Source: Drosophila pseudoobscura
Lineage: Eukaryota; Arthropoda; Insecta; Diptera; Drosophilidae
Assembly: GCF_009870125.1 (NCBI RefSeq)
Contig: NC_046679.1
Span: 29,388,001-29,452,000 of the forward strand
Length of the DNA stretch: 64,000 nt
Reading direction: 5' to 3'
The position numbers and the translations under genes are program-made. Every line of letters begins with the position of its first letter. Positions within the stretch are counted from its first letter, which is position 1. Below, piece by piece: positions 48,746 through 61,758 of the stretch. The notes below the pieces were generated by a model, which was not told the DNA's origin, did not search any database, and worked only from the letters and a program-made list of their open reading frames with translations.

Positions 48746-49860
48746 TGTATCTGTAATTCCACTGTTAACCATCAATGATGGAAAGAATTTTCATCTTTTT
48801 TTCAAGCATTAAATATATCATTGAAGTTTATCCAATTTTTTGTTTAAATATAAATATGAAATTAAATAATAAAAGCTTTATGCTTTTAATCTCCCACATT
48901 TTAAAGCCTTTTCTATGCTGCCATTGTGTCTCGCTTCTGGCAGAATTATTTCAAGCTTTAAGTCAACATTTTGCCTCAATTTTGAATCGATAAAAGAGCA
49001 ATGCTTAAAAATGGCCAGTCCTGAGTGCCCCTTCCCTATACATATATGCACTGTAGTGTGCGTGTGTGTGTGTGTGTATTTGTTCCATTTTAAATGCAGT
49101 TTGTTGAACTTTCTTTCGATGTGCAATTTGTATTACTAATGCGGAGGGCAAACAAAGATGAGCCGGAGGGAAAAAAAGGTTCTCTGGGAGAAACTAGAGA
49201 GGAAAATGGGAGAAAAAAAGAAGAAATTGGGAAAGCAGCAGCAGCAGCAGAAAAAGAAGTAGGAAAATGGCAATGGCCAATGAGTCGAATGATTCGGGCA
49301 ATTGGAATTCCAAAGGAGCAAACAGGACCCACACTCTCAGCCCTGCCACCCCCTCTCCCTCTCTCTGGGTGGGTGTGTGCTAGATTGCCTTTCGGTTTGA
49401 GGCAAGGAAACGAAAGATGCCCCGTAATAATTCACTTCTCTCTGGCCCTGGAAGGCGAAGCAGGAAAAAAGGATTAAATATTCAACACAAGTCGGAGACC
49501 AGGAAGACATTTCAAGAGTCATATGGCCAGGGGCGGGAGGAGGGCGGCAGGAAGGACCACTACCACTGCTGTGTGGCAGCAGCTGAAAAGTTTAGTTTAA
49601 GTGCAACACCAACAACATCGACGACGTCAGAACTTGCCTCAAATGCGCTCATGTGCAAAAATGCCATTGTTTTGGATTTGGTCGTAAACAAAGCGTTGAA
49701 TGAAAGCAAAGCAAAGCAAAAGGAAAAACTAAAGGCAAGAATTTCCCTTTACCTTTTCCTAGGCGAAAAAGGTAGGAACAAATACAAGTGAAAAGAAACA
49801 AAACGGAAGCCAGAGACTAGTACAGCAAATAAGTGAAAAAGGTTTCAACAAACACACAGA
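48746..49860. other. Intron segment without a gene
   Basis: TG run (49,058-49,077), CAG trinucleotides (49,235-49,250), otherwise unique. Frames of about 125 residues on + show no family resemblance. Confidence 0.4.
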
Positions 49861-49863
49861 AAA

Positions 49864-50400
49864 AAATAGGGTACTAAATACGAGATAAGGGGTATACTGT
49901 AGATGGAATGATGGTAAGGTCTCGGGTAGAGTTTAAAGCCAGGAATTATTTTAAGAAACAACATAAAAATAGGGTACTAAAACATTACACAAGGGGTATA
50001 CGGTATATGGATTGATGGAAAGGCATTTGGTAGAGTTTAAAGCCAGGAATTATCTAGGAATTATCCAGGAATTATATAGGAATTATCTAGGAATTATATA
50101 GGAATTATCCAGCAATTATCTAAGAATTATCCAGGATTTATCCAAGAATTATCTAGGAACTATCCAGTAACTATTCAGGAATTATCCACGAATTATTCAC
50201 GAATTTTTAGAAATGATCCAGGAATTATTCAGGAACTATCCAGAAATTATAGAGGAATTATCCACGAATTTTGCGGAATTACCCAGGAGTTATCCAGAAA
50301 TTATTAAAAAAAAAAATTGGGTGGAAAAATGTTATACAAAGGGTATACTTTATATGGATTGAAGGACGATTTGGTAGAGTTTGAAACCAGGATTTTATAC
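49864..50400. repeat. About 103 bp repeat, 3 copies, with an 11-12 bp array between copies 2 and 3
   Basis: Copies start at about 49,866, 49,969 and 50,311 (ATAGGGTACTA, GGGTATACTNTATATGG, GGTAGAGTTTAAAGCCAGGA). Between copies 2 and 3, at 50,042-50,305, about 20 units of AGGAATTATCC are stacked. The monomer equals the CCAGGAATTAT end of copies 1 and 2. Confidence 0.9.
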
Positions 50401-52072
50401 GATATTTATATGAAGAAAGTTATTTCTGGAGAACCTTTTTTTAAATACCTTTTTTCCCTTTATAGTAGGCCTGAGAAATCATATTTCTTTGTAGCTTTTA
50501 ACACCTCAGATCTATGCTTTTATGGCCTAAAGGAATACTTAAGTATTTAAGAAGGTAAAACTTTCGTTATTGTAACCTTTAAAGATTCCGAATTATATTT
50601 TTCAAAGAATTTTCAACTTACATGAAAGATTTTTCGTCTTAACAAATACTCTTCCAGCCTTGAAAGGAGGCCACCATATTTCAAAGATTAAAAACTTTCC
50701 CATGGGAAAACCATGGCGTGTCTTATGTACATGGACTGATGCATTTTTAAAGATTTTACAGGCGTAGAAACTGAAAAGTGGTAAACATTTATTTCACACC
50801 AAACATCCTTCATTTGTGCCTTTAAACGAGGTACATATATTCCATACAAACTCCTGTGTTTCCAACAAGGAACTGTTAATCCCAACTCTTAAACAGTTTC
50901 TTGCCTCAAATTGTGGTGCTTTTCCCTTGACTTTCTTTGACCTACTACAAACTTTCATTAAAAACTTTGTTAGAAACAGTCCGAACTGCCACTAAGAACC
51001 TGCTTAAACACGGTCCTAACTCTCTGTAGGAATCTCAAGGCTTAATCCTAGTCTTAAACTTGTTTTAAGACTTAGATATGCCCCATTTTACAGGGTATGC
51101 ATTCAGGCAACAATGGCAGCAACAACAATGGCCGTTCAGTACTTGAGAAAACCTCCCACAGGCCCCTCTCTGTCTCTTCTCCCACCTTCCATACACCCCT
51201 TTCTGCCTCCTTTCTCCTGCCACTCCCCTCTCTGCCCAGAGAGATGGACTTTCAAAAGGGGGGAAAGGACTTTCGAATGTTGGAAAGGCGATGGGAGGTA
51301 GGATAGTGTGAGGTGCGTGGGCGGGGGCGGGGGCGCCAGGACTTTTGGTTGAGAATTCTACATCCTTTTTAGTTTTTCGCTCTCATGCCGTCTCGTTCTT
51401 CTTGAGGATGTGCAAAAAAGAGTCCTCGTATTGGGTTTTTGGGGGGGCTGCTTGTGCGTGGAGCTTCTTCTGGGGGGAAAAGGACTGTGTTGGACCATGC
51501 CACAAATGGCGTCACATGCTAAAAACCCAAATAGCAACAGCCACAAAAACAACAACAACAGCAACAATGTTGAAAATGTGGGGCTTGCAATGCCGTTGCA
51601 AAAACTTTTGAAATGCCAGCAACCAAGAGGGAGAGGGGGAGATGCTCCCTTCCTTCGGAAGGACCTACACAAGTCATAAAATACACAGAACCCAACAGGG
51701 CAAACACCAGAAAGGACAATACACGCAGCAGCAGCAGACACATTCAAGTCTTTTGCGGTACAGTTGAGTGCACACAATGTCCCTCTCTCACCCGCCTCCC
51801 CCCCCCCACCACCCCTGCCCCGCCGAAAATTGAAAGGATGGTGTTTTGTTGTGGCTGTAGTTTTCTCGGCTGCTCGTTTCCGGTTTCATTGCAGTCACAT
51901 TTTTTGGCATATGTCACCACACACCGCTCTCTCTCTCTCTCTCTCTCTCTCTCAGTCTCTCTCGATGCAATTACAGGGCACACACACAAATTGTTACTTT
52001 GGAAAACATTTTAACCAGAATTGAATTTACTCGAAACTCTCGAATGAGGGGGGGACTGAATGGTGGAAGGGA
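50401..52072. other. Intron segment without a gene
   Basis: Mostly unique, with GGGGGC repeats (51,321-51,333), ACA trinucleotides (51,543-51,562) and a 28 bp CT run (51,926-51,953). Confidence 0.4.
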
Positions 52073-52168
52073 GAACCCCAAAAGGGAGGTAGCAGCGAAC
52101 CCCAGGAAGGAGGTAGAGCTGAAACCCTGGAAGGAGGTAGCACCGAACCCCAGGAAGGAGATAGATCC
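52073..52168. repeat. 24 bp tandem repeat, 4 copies
   Basis: Units start at 52,073, 52,097, 52,121 and 52,145 (GAACCCCAGGAAGGAGGTAG). The period is a multiple of three, so it mimics an 8-residue protein repeat. Confidence 0.94.
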
Positions 52169-52794
52169 AGGGCGGAGGTTGATCTCCCCCTGAGCTCAGC
52201 CTGAGCTGAAGCACATAACCACCCAAAAATAGTGGGAACAATGCCCAGCCATTAAATATTTCTCAATTGTCCAATGCCAACAAATTGACCATTCGATAAA
52301 GCCCTGCTACCATATGTGGCAGGCAGGCAGGCACGAGAGAGAGAGCTGTGTGTGTGTGCAACAGTGCCGTAAAAATGGCTTATAAATTATTATATGCCAC
52401 ACAAAAGAAGTAAAAGTATTTTGTTCGCTCACTTTCGCAGAACAGAGTTTATAAATTGACCATAAAAACCAGAAGGAGACGTTGGCGTTCGACAAAAAAA
52501 CTTTGCAACAAATTGGGAGGAAAAAAAGAATAGCGCATATAGAGGGGGTTTGATGGAATAAATGATGCCCTTGGAAATTTTGGCAGGCATTTAAGTGGAC
52601 ACTAATGGGGGGACTATCTCAATGGATCGCTGGAAGTAGTCTGATGTTTGATGCAAAGATTATCCTAATGTTTGTATGGAAAATCAATGATTATTTTTGT
52701 ACACTATTTAGGGAAAAATCTTGCCTCAGAAATGTATATCCTAAACAGTATTTTCTAAGGGCATCTTACATTTACATTAGATTTTCATATTTAT
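52169..52794. other. Intron segment without recognised features
   Basis: Unique AT-rich sequence with a short GCAG and a short GT run; nothing else. Confidence 0.4.
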
Positions 52795-53530
52795 TACCTA
52801 AAATCTATAGATATAGATATATAGATACCACAAGAATACTAAAATGTATTAGAAAATAATCTAGAATACTAGATAAAAGAGTTTAAAATACTAGATTAAT
52901 ACCAAAAAACAAAAAGAAAATGCTATAAAAACTTGAAAATTCTATTAAAATACTATAAAAGACTATAAAAATACTATTAAATAGCAAATTTAAAATACTG
53001 CAATTATACCAGATAAATAAAAACCGCTATAAATACCAGAAAATTCTATAAAAATGCTAATAAATAATAGATAACAAATTTAAAAAACAAGGTTATACCA
53101 GAAAAAAGAAAATGATATAACTACCAGAAAATTCTAAAAGAATACTATCCAAAAGATTTATAAATACTAGAATAATACCAGCAAAAAGGATAATAACTGT
53201 TAGAAAAATTAGAAAGTTCTATAAAATACAAGGTAAAATTTTTAAAATACTAATACCAGGAAAAATTATATAAATAAAAGAAAAATTTATAAAAATACGA
53301 TTTAAAATAATTAGAAATGGTAGAATAATACCAGAAAAAGGAATGAAAATGGTATACAAATATTAAAAAATACCGGTTAATATAAAATACTAGAACTATA
53401 CTATATACTAAAAACAGACAAAAAACTATGAAAATTCCAGAAAATGAATGAAAATAGTTCAAAAATTCTAGAAAATAAAAAGATAGTAGAAAATACTACA
53501 CAAAACTGCCAGAAGGCTACAAAAAGATTA
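52795..53530. repeat. AATACTAGA/ATACCAGAAAA field
   Basis: About 730 bp of degenerate units (AATACTAGATAA, ATACCAGAAAA, ACTATAAAAATACTATT), same family as 33,960 and 38,130. Confidence 0.85.
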
Positions 53531-55439
53531 CAATGTACTATTCGTTTAAATCAACCCTATAATTGATATTCTCTCTGCCCTAACCAATTTGAATTCTATA
53601 TCCCCATATACCCCCCCCATATTCTATATCCCCATTGGATCATAAAAACGAGAAACTTTATACCACAACATTTCTAACAAATACTTATGCTTAAAGAAGG
53701 AGCTTCAAATGTCTTTAGCACTCTACTATAATTACCATTAAAACCCGCTCCCTTTAGAAACAAACAAACCCCATAGCCCTATACACCCTATCGCCACGAT
53801 TACAACCAATGAGTACTCAATAATGTGGTAAAAGTTTATCCACCAATTGTTGGCGGTTGGCTCTGTTCCTCAACAATCCTCCAGTTTATTTGTTTGAAAT
53901 AGATTTTGTCTAAATATTTATGCTTTTAGCTTTTGGAATTCACTTCCATGCAGGAATTCCACTCCATTGGCCTGCCTCCTTTATCGCGGCGGGGCTTTTG
54001 TTTGGCTTTCATTTTGGCAAATTGATTTGTCCATTTTGCCTACACAAAGAGTGTATATTCTATATATATAAATATGTATCTGTGAGTGTCCTGGATGTGG
54101 AAGACGCTTTACAACGGCCATTTCCATTAGGTTGATTAATTGTCAATCAGAAACAATGTTGGCCGTGGAAACCCTTTTGGACTTTATTGACATTTTTGTC
54201 CATAAGCTAAAACGATGGTAGTTAGAATTTCGAAATATTTCTATTGTATATTGCGTTGATCTTTGCTTTCTGTATTTCTCTCTCCATTACTCTTGCTCCT
54301 ATCTCTCTCTCGCTCTCTCTGACAGCTGGCATTCAGGGCTGTGCCTTCACATTGGAAATAAATATTTGATGGCACATTTTGTAGGCTCCACATCTCTCTT
54401 TCTCGCTCTCGCCAAACACAATATGGTGGCTGCCGCCATTTTGGCATTTCACTAGTTTGCCATTTTTGCCATTCCGCCATATTTCATTTCCGTTTTCTCA
54501 TGTATGTGTTGTTGCTGTATTTGCTCCTGGTTTCCTTTGTTTGTTTGCCATGTCGCTCGGGCACTGCCACTGCCACCGCCACTGCCACTGCCACTGCCAC
54601 TGCTGCCATGGCGCATTTTCCGAAAAACTCAATTATTTATGCATGTCACGTTATTTTCTGGCAAAAGAGCAAAAAAAAGAACGAAAAGAAAAGAAAACTG
54701 GCAAAGAATGAAAGAAAACCCCCCGCAAAAAATCATGAGTTGGGTTGAGTTGAACAACACTCCGCGCAGAACCACAACAAAAAATTGAGAAATTTTCGCT
54801 AAAATGGCCAAAAATTCAAATGTCACCGTCTCACAAACCAGGGGGGGGGGGAAGGAGGAGATGGAATCGCAGCTGCCTTTGCTCTTTGTGGTGTACTGTA
54901 CTTGCTGTACGGCTCTCTGTTCTCTGTTACCTTTACTCTCTATCAATCGCTTTGCTCTAACTCTACCTTGGAATATGTCTTTTGGAATTCCGCTGACAGC
55001 AGGAAGGACATGAAGAAACAGTTGGTGTGGCATTTGTGCCTTTGTCTCTTTGGTATTTCTCCAGTCTTTCGGTTCTACTACTTTTAATCTACTTCTAGTT
55101 CTTTGCTCTCTTTCTATTGCTTCTCTCTACGGGATCTTTCGTTACAGGTTTTCTATACTGGCCACTACTCCTATATATGCTAGAGTTCCTCTATACTTGC
55201 TCTTATAACTCTCTCTGCTACGACTCTCGTTACTACCTTTGTCTAATCCCCATTTTCCCTATTCTGTACCCCTCTACTACCACCCTCTATTAAACATCTC
55301 GGTACTGTACCTCTACATACTACGCTACTCGCTACTTTACCGTTGGGGAAACGTTACACCTCTCTTTTCTTCAGCTATAAGCTTCAAGTATATATTTTCC
55401 AGGTTGTACCCAAAGTTTTTTCATATTTGATTTCCATTT
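53531..55439. other. Intron segment without a gene
   Basis: CT-rich patches near 54,300 and GCCACT hexamers at 54,562-54,602. No gene. Confidence 0.4.
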
Positions 55440-55895
55440 TAGGTTTTTTTTACTATTCTTCTCTCTACTACTCCTCTCGATAGTACACATCTCGTTATTA
55501 TTCCTCTCGCTACTATTAATTTCGTTACTACTCCTCTCGCTATTACTTATTTCGTTACTACTACACTCGCTACAACAAATTTCGTTACTACTCTACTCGC
55601 TAATACTCTACTCGCTTCTACTCATTTCGTTACTACTCCATTCGCTACTGTTCCTCTCGCTACTACTCCTATCGCTACTACTCCTATCGCTACTAGTCCT
55701 CTCGCTACTAGTCCTCTCGCTACTAGTCCTCTCGCTACTAGTCCTCTTGCTACTACTGCTCTCGCTACTGCTCCTCTCGCTACTAGTCCTCTTGCTACTA
55801 CTCCTCTTGCTACTACTCCTATCGCTACTAGTCCTCTCGCTACTGCTCCTCTCGCTACTACTCCTCTCGCTACTACTCATTTCGTTACTATTACA
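55440..55895. repeat. 15 bp tandem array CTCGCTACTAGTCCT
   Basis: Best at 55,640-55,880 with about 16 copies; earlier units carry CTCATTTCGTTACTA variants. The minus-strand 90-residue Ser/Glu/Arg frame is an artefact. Confidence 0.93.
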
Positions 55896-58240
55896 CTTCT
55901 CTCTACCACACCTTCCATTGTTACACGACTCCTTCTACCACACATCCACGTCACCCCCTCCCTCCCTGCTGCTCCTCGCTTTCTACTACACATTTCACAC
56001 TTCCTAGTTCTGCCATTCACAGCTTAACATTCGTTAGGTGGCAAGCTGATTATTAGATTTGGCTACCATGTAGATGTTTCTCTTTGTGAATGTCTTTCCT
56101 TTTACTCGTATTGTGCAACGCCTTTTGGGAGAACTTTCCTCCGAATCTGAGCGAGCAAACAAAGGCAAAGAGGGAGCTCTGTGGCACCCAGGACCAGAAT
56201 ACAACACATGCCGTTGAAGGCAATTGAATTGTAATTCGATTCAATGAAAAATTTCTGTATTTGCAGACGAAATAATTTTTCACTGCCAGCACAAATCCAA
56301 AGATACATACGAGTATATCCCATATAACATATATGGAGGTATATGAAACCGATTTCTTAATGAGAAATGAGCTCCAGAGGCAGGGCAGTGAAAATATTGA
56401 CAGCCACTCAAGAATCAAAAGTCCGGCTCATTGATTTCACTCCCGGGTACATCCAACCATCCAACCAGCCAACAATCGATCCATCAATCAATCAATTTCC
56501 ACAGCCACTGCAGTGTCATATTAAAAATTGACGTGACGCCTGGCTGGGCATTATTTAATATATACGATATATACCTACCATATATATACAATATATATTG
56601 GTTCAAGTTTTTCGCTCGAACTTTTGTGTTGAACAACAATTAAATCATATTTTTATGTGCGTGCTGACTGTCAACAGCAACAGGCAGTCAGAAGTAAATT
56701 TAATCAATTGAATTAAGTTTAAAGAATCTCACAAAAAACACAGATACATTTTTAAAAAGCAAAAATAGATCGAAATAAAGCCACAGAAAAAATAAAAATA
56801 AAAAACGGAAATACCCCCAATCGAGTTGGTGTGCATTGGGGCGATAAATTGAATTGTTGTCGCCACAATTTACAATGCCACGCCCCGATAGCAATGCTCT
56901 GTGGCGCCTCCTTTTGCCCCATTCATTGTGGGTTTTGTGTGTGCTTTTTTCTTACTTTTCGGTTGGCTTTTCTCTATCTTATATAGAGTCTTTGTCCCTG
57001 GGATCCCTGTCTTTTATAGATTTCAATCAGTTCCCTTTTTATTTATTCATAATCTTTCGCTACTGTCTGCATCTCCATATTGTTATACATCTACATATAT
57101 CTATCTACATTTATCGTTCCTTATTTTCTGGTTTTAAAAATTCCCTTTTTTATGTTTATTGATTTTGATATTAATATATTTAATTTTTATTTGCTTCTAT
57201 ATATTTTATATTTTTCAAAATTTTTCAGGTGTTGTGTATTTTACATTTAACATTTTTTAGGGGGTGTATATTATATGTTTTTAAAATTGTGTATGGTTTA
57301 TTTTTAAAACACTTTTCAATGGTTTTTTTTTACATTTTTAACATTTTTTACGGGGTGTATATTATATATTTTTTATAATTTTATTACGGTTTTTTTATTT
57401 TTAACATTTTTTAATCGGTAAATATTTTATACTTTTTAAATTTGTTAGATGGTATATTTGTATTATTATTATTATTAAGGTTAAATTAGCATCGAATTAA
57501 ATCTTTAATTAATCAATTTATATATATAATTTATAATTTTTGTATTTATATTTAATTTATTAATTAATCTAACTTTATTTTCGAAATTAATTTTAAATAT
57601 TCTTTTTACTATCCGATTTTTAATTAGTAATCTAGTAAAATTGTTGTATCTTTAAATTTGAATTAATAATTTATTTATTCCATTATTCCTCCATCAACCT
57701 ATTGGTTATTTTTCCACCACTTTTCTACATATTTACTCTTCTATATCTTTAAATACAACCCACTCTTCTTTGAAATCATTCTTTATATCCATGCCCCTTC
57801 CAAGCCCCCTAACGTTGTGATTGTTACATTATCGGCTCGGCTTTTCTTTGCCATTTGCCTTCAACCAAAACTTGTCCGCGCATTTTCTCTACTTTTCAAA
57901 CTTGTTTCCGAGGCCCTCCCCTCCCCCCAGCGTCAACAGGGGGATGTGTATGGGGATGCGTATTGTAATCAAGTCATAAATTTGCTCGAAATGCGAATTG
58001 GTCTAAAGCGTTGCCACGGCAGTCCGCCTAACGACACACATCCCCCTCCACCATTCGATACTGCCAACTCGTTTTCAGAGGCCGCACGTGCCGTCTCGCA
58101 AACACACACACGCGGGAGAGGGGGAGGGGCAGGAGGAGAGGGTTATAAGCATAAAGATTTATCTTTGGAGGAAGGACAGGAGAAGGACAGGGCAGAATTC
58201 TGTTTTCAATAAGAAAGGATTAGGTTGAAGAAAAGAAAAC
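55896..58240. other. Intron segment without a gene
   Basis: A TATA-rich patch (56,560-56,600) and very AT-rich sequence (57,140-57,680). A 131-residue + frame at 57,817 shows no family. Confidence 0.4.
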
Positions 58241-58245
58241 TACAT

Positions 58246-58290
58246 AAACGATGGAAAGGGAAGGGAAGGGAAGGGAAGGGAGGGGATGGG
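58246..58290. repeat. GGGAA pentamer run
   Basis: Seven or so GGGAA/GGGAG units. Confidence 0.9.
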
Positions 58291-58344
58291 AATCTTTTCC
58301 TTTAAAGTCTTCATCTTTTTCTTTTTGGTTTTCTCTTCTCTCCC

Positions 58345-58525
58345 TTTCTGTCTCTAGCTATTCCCTGTACTAGCTCTTTGACTGGTTTACTCCTTGGATT
58401 CCTTTCCTTCTGTTCCCCCACACACCTTCTCCTCTCTCGCTTTCTGTCTCTAGCTATTCCCTGTACTAGCTCTTTGACTGGTTTACTCCTTGGATTCCTT
58501 TCCTTCTGTTCCCCCACACACCCCA
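58345..58525. repeat. 96 bp tandem duplication
   Basis: TTTCTGTCTCTAGCTATTCC starts at 58,345 and 58,441; the next 80 bp are identical in both, ending TTCCCCCACACACC. Very recent. Confidence 0.95.
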
Positions 58526-58624
58526 TGAAAGCCAATAAAAAGCAAAGATCGCATATCTATAAACCCAACTTTTATACAGGCCCCCCCCCCCCCCCCCCCC
58601 CCCCCACCCCTGCCCCATGTCCCA

Positions 58625-58694
58625 TTTCTTGCCTCCGCGTGGCACCCTTTCAAGCCCCGTTTCTTGCCTCCGCCGGGCACCCTTTCTTGGCCCA
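58625..58694. repeat. 35 bp tandem duplication
   Basis: TTTCTTGCCTCCGC at 58,625 and 58,660 with matching GGCACCCTTTC downstream; follows a 25 C run at 58,581-58,605. Confidence 0.88.
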
Positions 58695-61600
58695 CTGCCA
58701 CTCGCTTATGGGGCGATAAGTGTTATTTTCAACTGTCGGCTGTGATTCCAAAAAGAACGAAAAAAAACGAGTAGAAAGTTTCATGTTACCAAACGCTGGG
58801 CTGACGCCTCTTTTTGCTCTGCTGTGGCTCGGTTTCAAGAGAGTCTCTATGTGGCTGTGTCACTTATAAATTTCGCTTATCACTGGGATATCTGCCACAT
58901 TAAATTTGTCTTGAAATCTCCAAGACTTGTGCCCAAAAAAAGTCTGCTCTAATAAACAGACAGAGCGCCAGGAAAGGGAAATTCAAAGGAAAGAAAAATG
59001 TTCAGATTCCGATTCAAATTCAGACCCCGAGGACAAGAAAAATATGTGCCTTCTCCTTTTTCTTTTTCTTTTTTTTCCGTTTGGGGAAAGGCAACAAATT
59101 ATGAACAGCTTGCACCATATGAGAGAGAGAGAGAGTGCCCCCGTGCCCCTGCCTCCTGCTGTTGAAACCAAAAACGTTTGCGCCACTTGACTTTTGGCAC
59201 TTACCTCGAGAGAGAGTGGGAGGGAGACGAAGATAAAGGAGCATCATGGGCTCAGAGTTTACGGCTTTGGCTTCATTTAATTTTTCATAAGGCCAAATGG
59301 AAATGTTCATTCTTCATTTTTCAGTCTTCAGTCTTCAAGTGGCTTTCGACCTCCAGCGAAGCAAAACAGTTTTGTGCCTGCCTGATGAATCAAAGGGAAT
59401 GCGAGTTTCCCTCAATTTGTGGGCTGCAGCTTGAGAGCGTACCATAAAAATTGATTAGGCCACTTTGGTCATTAAGCTTTTGCTCAGTACTGTAACACTG
59501 AGAGAAATTTTGGGTACACGGTGTAGAAGAAAGTGCTTAAAACGGGGGAGAAAATATATTTTCAGAGGGGAATATAAATCTTTTTGGAAAACGAAAAAAA
59601 AAATAAATGTCTATGAAGTAGACTTAATTTCGAAATCAGAAAAATATTGGAATATATTTTGGAATTTATATTTATAAGAGGTTTAAAAATTAACAAGAAA
59701 TATGATACAACTGTTTAAGAATTGTACGAATTTTGTAAGATTTTTTCCTTTTCCTTTCCTTTTAACTATTATCCATATATGGAAACCGAGTAGGTACCGA
59801 GTATCTTAATGTCGAGCCCCGTGTACTTTATATTAACAAAATATTTCCAAAAAAGTTTTTTTTATTTCATTTTTTTTATTTTATTTTTAATTTTGATTTA
59901 ATTTATTTTATTATTTTTTGTATTTAATTTTTTTATTTATTTTTTATTTTGTCTATTTCCTAGAGAATTAAATTCTATTTCTTATTGAGTATTTACAATA
60001 TTATAGAATATTCTATAATTATAATATTCTAAACAATATTGAATATTTATAAATCAATCAATAAAGTATTAGACATTTTTTTTAGTTTTTATATATTTAA
60101 TATTTTACAAATAAAATTTTTTATTTTTAATTTTTTATTTTTTTTTGCTTAAATATTTTTACTATTATTTTTTAAATTAATTGATAAATGTTTTTAAAAT
60201 TAATTTTATTTTTTAAGTTCTCTAACGCATATGGCTTTGCATATATGCAAATTCTTTTAAATTTTTCTCTCTGTGTATCTCTCTTGAAGTGTATCTTTAA
60301 GCATATCCCGGATGAACATCTGGCCAATGCTAAGAAGTATCTCGCATCTAAAAGTTACTCCAAAGTTTTCAATTGAGATCTAGCTAAAGTTTTCTTCGTT
60401 CATGGAAAATATTCCAAGAATCACCAATAATTATATGGAACGAACAAAAAATAAAAGATATTTATGTGCATTGGATTTATGAAGAATTTGTGCTGTTTGG
60501 GAAAAAAAACTTGTACTTTCTATCTATCTTTTTTTTTTCTTTCAATATATAATAATATGTAAAACTAATTTGAAGTTGCGGGAAGTTTTCCAGCCCCACC
60601 AAGCCCCTCCCTCTGCCGCCCTACCGCTTATCCCAGCCTGAGTTTTGTGCAAATTCCTTTTAGAATTTCAATTAAACTTTGCGTCACTTTGTCGCAGCAG
60701 CGGCAGCGGCAGCGGCAGCTGTCAAGGCGCTGCCTCCCGCCTAATGGAGCTGCCCCATCAAAAGAAGGGTGCCGCGAGGGGCTCCAGTGGCTGCCACTGG
60801 AGGGGAACTGCCGCGTTAGCTGTCAACATTTGTTCAACACAAAATTTCAGTTTAGCATTTTACGCTTGACGCTTTGACTAATGGCTGAAAGGAGGAGAGA
60901 AAGAGAAGGAGAGAGAGAGAGAGAGAGCGAGATGGGAGAGTGGATAAACCCAAAAGAGAGAGAGATAGCGAGGGGGGGGGGGGTGCGGGTGTAGGGTGTT
61001 CGCAGCCAGTAAATGAATAATGCATTGCATTTCTCTTTTTTCTATCCACAATTTAGCCAACTTTGATGGTGCACCTTTTCCTTTCCCCCTCCCCCCACCC
61101 CCCTTTGGTGCAAAAAGTTGTATTTCCCCAGTCACTAACTAAGTCACCAACTAAATGGCATCTCCCCCCGCCAACCCCTTATCTCCCTCTTCTCCTTTAG
61201 TCTCCTGTTTCGTCCTTTCTTTGCCTCTTCTCATAACTTAATTGCATTCTGTGTTCTGCGACATTTTGCTCTTGCTTTGTTGTGATTGGTCTGGGGGATT
61301 GAGTTTCCTTCCTTAACTGCTACTCGATTTCAATGTAAATGGTCAATCGTTTAAGTTCTTTGCCCTTCGCTTTGGAGCTGTTCTTTCTGCTATGACTCCT
61401 GGATGCTCCTGGTACTCTTTCTTCCTTCTTGCAGAGCAAAAAATCCCTAAGAATCGAATAGTTACACTGGAATTTAAATATTTACCACTATATCTTTGCA
61501 CCTTTAGTGGAAATTGTCAAGAAAAGGGTTTTTTTCACTTATAATTTTTTAAATTTAAAATAAAAATATTTTTTCCAAAACAAAATAAATAAAATTTTAA

Positions 61601-61744
61601 AAAACCATACATTTTATATTAAAAACAAATATTTGTATATTTCAATTAAGAAAATTTCCTACAGTTTTAATATAAATAATTTAAAAAAATTTGTATTCAT
61701 TTTTTGCTGTGGAAAATTTTAATAGAAATTTTAATTGATTTTTT
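58695..61744. other. Intron segment without a gene
   Basis: Unique sequence, a very AT-rich block (59,840-60,190), GGCAGC hexamers (60,694-60,720) and GA runs (60,909-60,930). Nothing coding. Confidence 0.4.
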
Positions 61745-61758
61745 TTTTTGTTTTTAAA

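Noticed and set aside
52073..52193. 8-residue protein repeat (NPRKEVAP type)
   Set aside because: Product of a 24 bp DNA repeat with only four copies and no exon signals.
55608..55880. Minus-strand 90-residue Ser/Glu/Arg repeat protein
   Set aside because: A 15 bp tandem array is open in this frame by chance; no flanking gene structure.
57817..58212. 131-residue plus-strand frame
   Set aside because: Composition typical of random sequence; no family motif and it ends in a GA-rich repeat.
59196..59212. Minus-strand ratchet-like site (CTCTCTCGAG then GTAAGTG)
   Set aside because: Consensus-like, but there is no sign of a minus-strand gene here, CGAG is a poor acceptor and the pyrimidine tract is a chance GA/CT run.
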